Source: Ga0074130 sp964499485
GTDB lineage: Bacteria; Pseudomonadota; Gammaproteobacteria; Burkholderiales; Rhodocyclaceae
DNA length: 17,381 nucleotides
Direction: 5' to 3'
Assembly (NCBI GenBank): GCA_964499485.1
Contig: CAZCLF010000032.1
Location: forward strand, 1-17,381
The position numbers and the translations under genes are program-made. Every line of letters starts with the position of its first letter. The stretch's first letter is position 1. Below, piece by piece: positions 14,513 to 17,381 of this stretch. Below the pieces are notes generated by a model, which was given only the letters and a program-made list of their open reading frames with translations, did not search any database and was not told where the DNA came from.

Positions 14513-14776
14513 ATGGCACACAAAAAAGCAGGCGGCAGTTCCCGTAACGGCCGCGACTCAGAATCGAAGCGACTTGGCGTTAAGAGCTTCGGTGGTCAAC
14601 TTGTTTCCGCTGGCAGCATCATCGTGCGTCAGCGCGGCACCCGCTTCCACGCTGGCGACGGCGTTGGCATGGGCGTAGACCACACCCTGTTCGCCAAGAT
14701 CGAAGGTACCGTTCAATTCGTCGTCAAGGGCGCTGAACGTCGTAAGACCGTTGTGATTGTTCCGGTCGCTGCTTAA
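14513..14776 (+). CDS. rpmA: 50S ribosomal protein L27
   Basis: This is a large-subunit protein whose N-terminus reaches the peptidyl transferase centre. The 87-residue protein starts directly with MAHKKAGGSSRNGRDS, the conserved form without the Firmicute-type N-terminal extension, and contains the signature GGQLVSAGSIIVRQRGT. An AAGGAG ribosome binding site precedes the ATG. It follows rplU and precedes a terminator. Confidence 0.98.
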   Translation: MAHKKAGGSSRNGRDSESKRLGVKSFGGQLVSAGSIIVRQRGTRFHAGDGVGMGVDHTLFAKIEGTVQFVVKGAERRKTVVIVPVAA

Positions 14777-14805
14777 TTTAAGCATCTTCCGATCAGGCAA
14801 CACTC

Positions 14806-14842
14806 AAAGCCCTATCCCTTGCGGGTAGGGCTTTTGTTTTTT
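14806..14842 (+). terminator. Intrinsic terminator after rpmA
   Basis: Arms AAAGCCCTATCC (14806-14817) and GGGTAGGGCTTT (14823-14834) form a 12-bp stem with one G-T pair around the loop CTTGC. TTTTGTTTTTT follows. It separates the ribosomal protein pair from obgE, so obgE gets read-through or uses a promoter in the short gap before 14877. Confidence 0.9.
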
Positions 14843-14876
14843 AGTCTCTGCATTTTTAGCCCCAAGCATACGAATC

Positions 14877-15950
14877 ATGAAATTCTTTGACGAAGCGAAA
14901 ATCGAGGTTGTCGCCGGCGACGGCGGGAATGGCGCAGCTACGTTCCGTCGCGAGAAGTTCATCCCGTTCGGCGGTCCTGACGGTGGTGATGGCGGACGAG
15001 GTGGCAGTATCTATGCCGTCGGCGATCGCAATCTCAATACCCTGATCGATTACCGGTACACCCGCATGTTCCGCGCGGAACGCGGCGAGAATGGCCGCGG
15101 TGCTGATTGCTACGGCAAAGGTGGGGAAGATCTCGAGTTACGTGTCCCGGTTGGCACAATCATTACCGATGCCAATACCGGCGAAGTGATTGCAGACTTA
15201 GCAAGAGATGGCCAACGAGAATTAATTGCCCGTGGTGGTAAGGGTGGCCTAGGGAACCTTCATTTCAAATCCAGCACCAATCGCGCCCCTCGTCAAAAAA
15301 CGCCGGGTGAAGAAGGCGAGCACCGTGAGCTGAAAATGGAGCTCAAAGTATTAGCCGACGTAGGGCTACTGGGCATGCCAAATGCTGGCAAGTCGACGTT
15401 CATTCGTGCTGTGTCCGCAGCCAAGCCTAAAGTGGCTGACTATCCGTTCACCACCTTGCACCCTAATCTTGGGGTAGTGCGAGTGGATGACAACCGTAGC
15501 TTTGTGATTGCCGATATTCCCGGACTGATTGAAGGTGCGGCAGAGGGCGCAGGGCTTGGTCATCGCTTCCTGAAACACCTCCAACGCACTGGACTTTTAT
15601 TGCATATCGTTGATATTGCTCCATTTGATGAGAGTGTCGATCCGGTGCGTGAAGCGCATGCGATTGTTGAAGAGCTACGTAAGTACGACGAAAACCTTTA
15701 CAACAAGCCGCGCTGGTTGGTCATAAATAAGCAGGATTTGCTTCCTCAAGAAGAACGCAGTGAGCGTATTGCTACACTGGTTAAGGGATATGGCGCTGTC
15801 GATAAGCATTTCGTCATTTCGGCAATCAGCGGTGATGGCTGCAAGGCATTGACCTACGCCATCATGGACCATCTAGAATCACTGCCTCGCGCGCTCGCGA
15901 GCGACATCGATACTGAAACAGACGCAGATGAGAAAGCAGATCTCGAGTAG
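14877..15950 (+). CDS. obgE: Obg-family GTPase
   Basis: This is an essential GTPase linked to 50S subunit assembly and stress control (also called cgtA). The 357-aa protein has the glycine-rich Obg domain (1-157, with GDGGNG and FGGPDGGDGGRGG), then the G domain with Walker A GMPNAGKST (167-174 region), switch I TTLHPNLG, G3 DIPG (213-216), NKQD (284-287) and SAISG. The C-terminal tail is short and acidic. Only a weak ribosome binding site is visible before the ATG. It follows rpmA, the classic arrangement, and its 3' end overlaps proB by 23 bases. Confidence 0.97.
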   Translation: MKFFDEAKIEVVAGDGGNGAATFRREKFIPFGGPDGGDGGRGGSIYAVGDRNLNTLIDYRYTRMFRAERGENGRGADCYGKGGEDLELRVPVGTIITDANTGEVIADLARDGQRELIARGGKGGLGNLHFKSSTNRAPRQKTPGEEGEHRELKMELKVLADVGLLGMPNAGKSTFIRAVSAAKPKVADYPFTTLHPNLGVVRVDDNRSFVIADIPGLIEGAAEGAGLGHRFLKHLQRTGLLLHIVDIAPFDESVDPVREAHAIVEELRKYDENLYNKPRWLVINKQDLLPQEERSERIATLVKGYGAVDKHFVISAISGDGCKALTYAIMDHLESLPRALASDIDTETDADEKADLE

Positions 15951-17043
15951 TCAGCGCCTTGTTATCAAGGTTGGTAGTGCACTCGTCACGAACAATGGCG
16001 CAGGGCTCTCCCCTGAGTTCATTGCCAACTTAGCACACCAGATGGCTGTATTGCGTAACCAAGGCAAACAGCTTCTGCTTGTCACTTCTGGTGCGATTGC
16101 TGCCGGCATGCAGCGTTTAGGCTGGGGTAGCAGGCCTCATGCGATGCATGAATTGCAAGCAGCCGCAGCAGTTGGTCAGATGGGCTTAGCAACAGCCTAC
16201 GAAAGTGCATTTGCCTCCCACAATATAAATACAGCACAAATTCTGCTTACACATGAAGACCTGGCTGATCGCACACGTTATTTGAACGCTCGCTCAACAT
16301 TGCAAGCACTGCTTGAACTTAACGTCATTCCCATCATCAACGAGAATGACACAGTCGTTACAGATGAAATCAAATTTGGCGATAACGACACATTAGGTGC
16401 GCTCGTTGCGAATCTGATTGAAGCTGACACGCTAATAATTCTTACAGACCAGCAAGGGCTTTTCAGCGCAGACCCGCGCAACAATCCTGACGCTGTTTTT
16501 ATTCATGAAGGCCGTGCAGATGATCGCCAATATGAGTCTATGGCTGGCGGTGCTGGAACAGGCATCAGTAAAGGCGGGATGATCACCAAGATCAAGGCTG
16601 CCCAGCGTGCCGCTCGCAGTGGAGCGCATACGCTTATTGCCAGTGGACGCGAAACCAATGTTCTTCCACGCCTACTAAATGGAGAAGTTTTAGGCACATT
16701 GCTTTATGCAACATCCACCCCTCTTGCGGCTCGGAAGCAATGGTTGGCTGATCACCTTCAGCTAGCTGGATCAGTTCAGTTAGACAGTGGCGCTATCGCA
16801 GCATTACAAACGGGTAAAAGTCTGCTTCCAATAGGCGTCACCCAGGTAGTCGGTGATTTCGCACGTGGAGCAGCTGTCGCCTGCCGCGATACTGACGGTA
16901 ATGAAATCGCTCGTGGATTGATCAATTATTCAAGTTCAGAAGCCAAGCGCATCGCTGGACACGGTAGCGATGAAATTGAGCAGCTTCTTGGCTACGTTGA
17001 TGAAGAAGTACTCATTCATCGAGATAACTTAATCTTGATCTGA
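15928..17043 (+). CDS. proB: Glutamate 5-kinase
   Basis: This catalyses the first step of proline synthesis, phosphorylating glutamate with ATP to glutamyl-5-phosphate in the cytoplasm. The 371-aa protein has an amino-acid-kinase domain (about 8-260) with VIKVGSALV, VTSGAIAAG (52-60), IINENDTVV (137-144), FGDNDTLGALVANLI and the nucleotide-site GGAGTGISKGGM, then a C-terminal PUA domain (about 280-365). The length is normal for the long form. Its ATG lies inside the end of obgE, suggesting translational coupling. A terminator follows at 17090. The partner gene proA is not in the window. Confidence 0.97.
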   Translation: MRKQISSSQRLVIKVGSALVTNNGAGLSPEFIANLAHQMAVLRNQGKQLLLVTSGAIAAGMQRLGWGSRPHAMHELQAAAAVGQMGLATAYESAFASHNINTAQILLTHEDLADRTRYLNARSTLQALLELNVIPIINENDTVVTDEIKFGDNDTLGALVANLIEADTLIILTDQQGLFSADPRNNPDAVFIHEGRADDRQYESMAGGAGTGISKGGMITKIKAAQRAARSGAHTLIASGRETNVLPRLLNGEVLGTLLYATSTPLAARKQWLADHLQLAGSVQLDSGAIAALQTGKSLLPIGVTQVVGDFARGAAVACRDTDGNEIARGLINYSSSEAKRIAGHGSDEIEQLLGYVDEEVLIHRDNLILI

Positions 17044-17089
17044 GCTGCGAACATATTTATCTAGCAGCGAACCTGCTCCACCTCATTAG

Positions 17090-17113
17090 AAGCCAGCGTA
17101 TAGCTGGCTTTTT
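17090..17113 (+). terminator. Intrinsic terminator after proB
   Basis: Arms AAGCCAGC (17090-17097) and GCTGGCTT (17103-17110) pair perfectly around the loop GTATA and run into five T residues (17109-17113). The hairpin is 46 bases after the proB stop codon. Confidence 0.85.
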
Positions 17114-17194
17114 GCATTAATGGAGGGTGTTTTGGAGAGCCGGGGGAGAGACCCCAAGCAAAGTAGCCCCGAGACCACTGCGCCAGCGTATAGC
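17092..17194 (+). repeat. Pair of 13-bp direct repeats, each a small GTATA-loop hairpin
   Basis: GCCAGCGTATAGC occurs at 17092-17104 (inside the proB terminator) and again at 17182-17194. The second copy also folds, as CGCC-a-GC-GTATA-GC-a-GGCG, but has no T-run. Besides this pair I see no gene or other element in 17114-17287. Confidence 0.5.
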
Positions 17195-17287
17195 AGGCGG
17201 CCACACCATTCACGAAACGACGCTCAGCCATCGCCACTGTTGGCGTTAGCCCCCTAAGCATGCGCATAAAAAGCAGCTGTACAAAGT

Positions 17288-17326
17288 AAAAAAGCCCCAG
17301 TTCGTTAAGAACTGAGGCTTTTTTTT
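17288..17326. terminator. Bidirectional intrinsic terminator after the 5S rRNA gene
   Basis: CAGTTC/GAACTG (17298-17303 and 17309-17314) and an outer AAAAAAGCC/GGCTTTTTT stem, with one C-A mismatch, enclose the loop GTTAA. A-run and T-run flank the hairpin on both sides, so it can act in both directions. It lies just past the 3' end of the leftward 5S rRNA gene. Confidence 0.9.
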
Positions 17327-17333
17327 GAATGGG

Positions 17334-17381
17334 GACTCTGGCGCTGACCTACTTTCTCACAGGCAATCTGCAATATCATCG
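17334..17381 (-). rRNA. rrf: 5S ribosomal RNA, 3' end (partial)
   Basis: The leftward strand reads CGATGATATTGCAG at the window edge and continues through GAGAAAGTAGGTCAGCGCCAG, matching the 3' part of proteobacterial 5S rRNA (the helix IV/V region and the 3' strand of the closing helix). The gene runs in from beyond the right edge, so an rRNA operon reading leftward ends here, convergent with proB. The exact 3' end (about 17334) is approximate. Confidence 0.88.

Noticed and set aside
17061..17267. 68-codon open frame on the minus strand between proB and the 5S gene
   Set aside because: It runs through the proB terminator and both repeat hairpins, has no ribosome binding site I can see and no recognisable family features.

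Overview
The window looks like a chromosomal segment of a betaproteobacterium. The rplU-rpmA-obgE-proB order, the NirBD and NasT protein types and the 3' end of a 5S rRNA gene all fit; I cannot fix the family or genus. It is mostly a nitrogen-assimilation locus plus its regulators, next to a housekeeping ribosome/GTPase/proline block and the tail of an rRNA operon.

Layout: (1) 1-2772: the first codons of an unknown leftward gene, a short intergenic region with a perfect 12-bp inverted repeat and an FNR/Anr-like box, and a rightward P-type cation ATPase ending in a bidirectional terminator. (2) 2791-8777, all leftward: nrtA-nrtB-nrtD (Tat-exported binding protein, permease, ATPase of a nitrate/nitrite ABC importer), a strong terminator, then nirB-nirD (NADH-dependent assimilatory nitrite reductase). 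(3) 8778-9077: the control region of nrtABD. In transcript order it has an NtrC-like site, a near-perfect sigma-54 promoter, two hexaloop hairpins with the same AACGGC loop, an intrinsic terminator with eight U residues, and the nrtA ribosome binding site. (4) 9078-14015, leftward: cbiX (sirohydrochlorin chelatase, siroheme for NirB), a membrane PAS-PAS histidine kinase, a receiver-HATPase protein, a receiver-PP2C phosphatase, and nasT (receiver-ANTAR antiterminator), in a probable operon. (5) 14099-17113, rightward: a consensus sigma-70 promoter, rplU, rpmA, terminator, obgE, proB, terminator. (6) 17114-17381: noncoding DNA with two related small hairpins, then the terminator and 3' end of a leftward 5S rRNA gene.

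How it fits together: nitrogen limitation would activate the sigma-54 promoter through NtrC. NasT would bind the paired hexaloops in the leader, stop the terminator from forming, and let nrtABD be transcribed when nitrate or nitrite is present. The importer brings in nitrate/nitrite, NirBD reduces nitrite to ammonium, and CbiX helps supply siroheme. Two things do not follow the textbook. No NasS sensor or fused nitrate-sensing domain accompanies NasT, whose receiver has Gln where the phosphorylated Asp should be. In addition, a three-gene kinase/anti-sigma-kinase-like/phosphatase module sits directly upstream of nasT. That pairing is the best candidate here for an undescribed regulatory circuit. 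No nitrate reductase gene is visible in the window.
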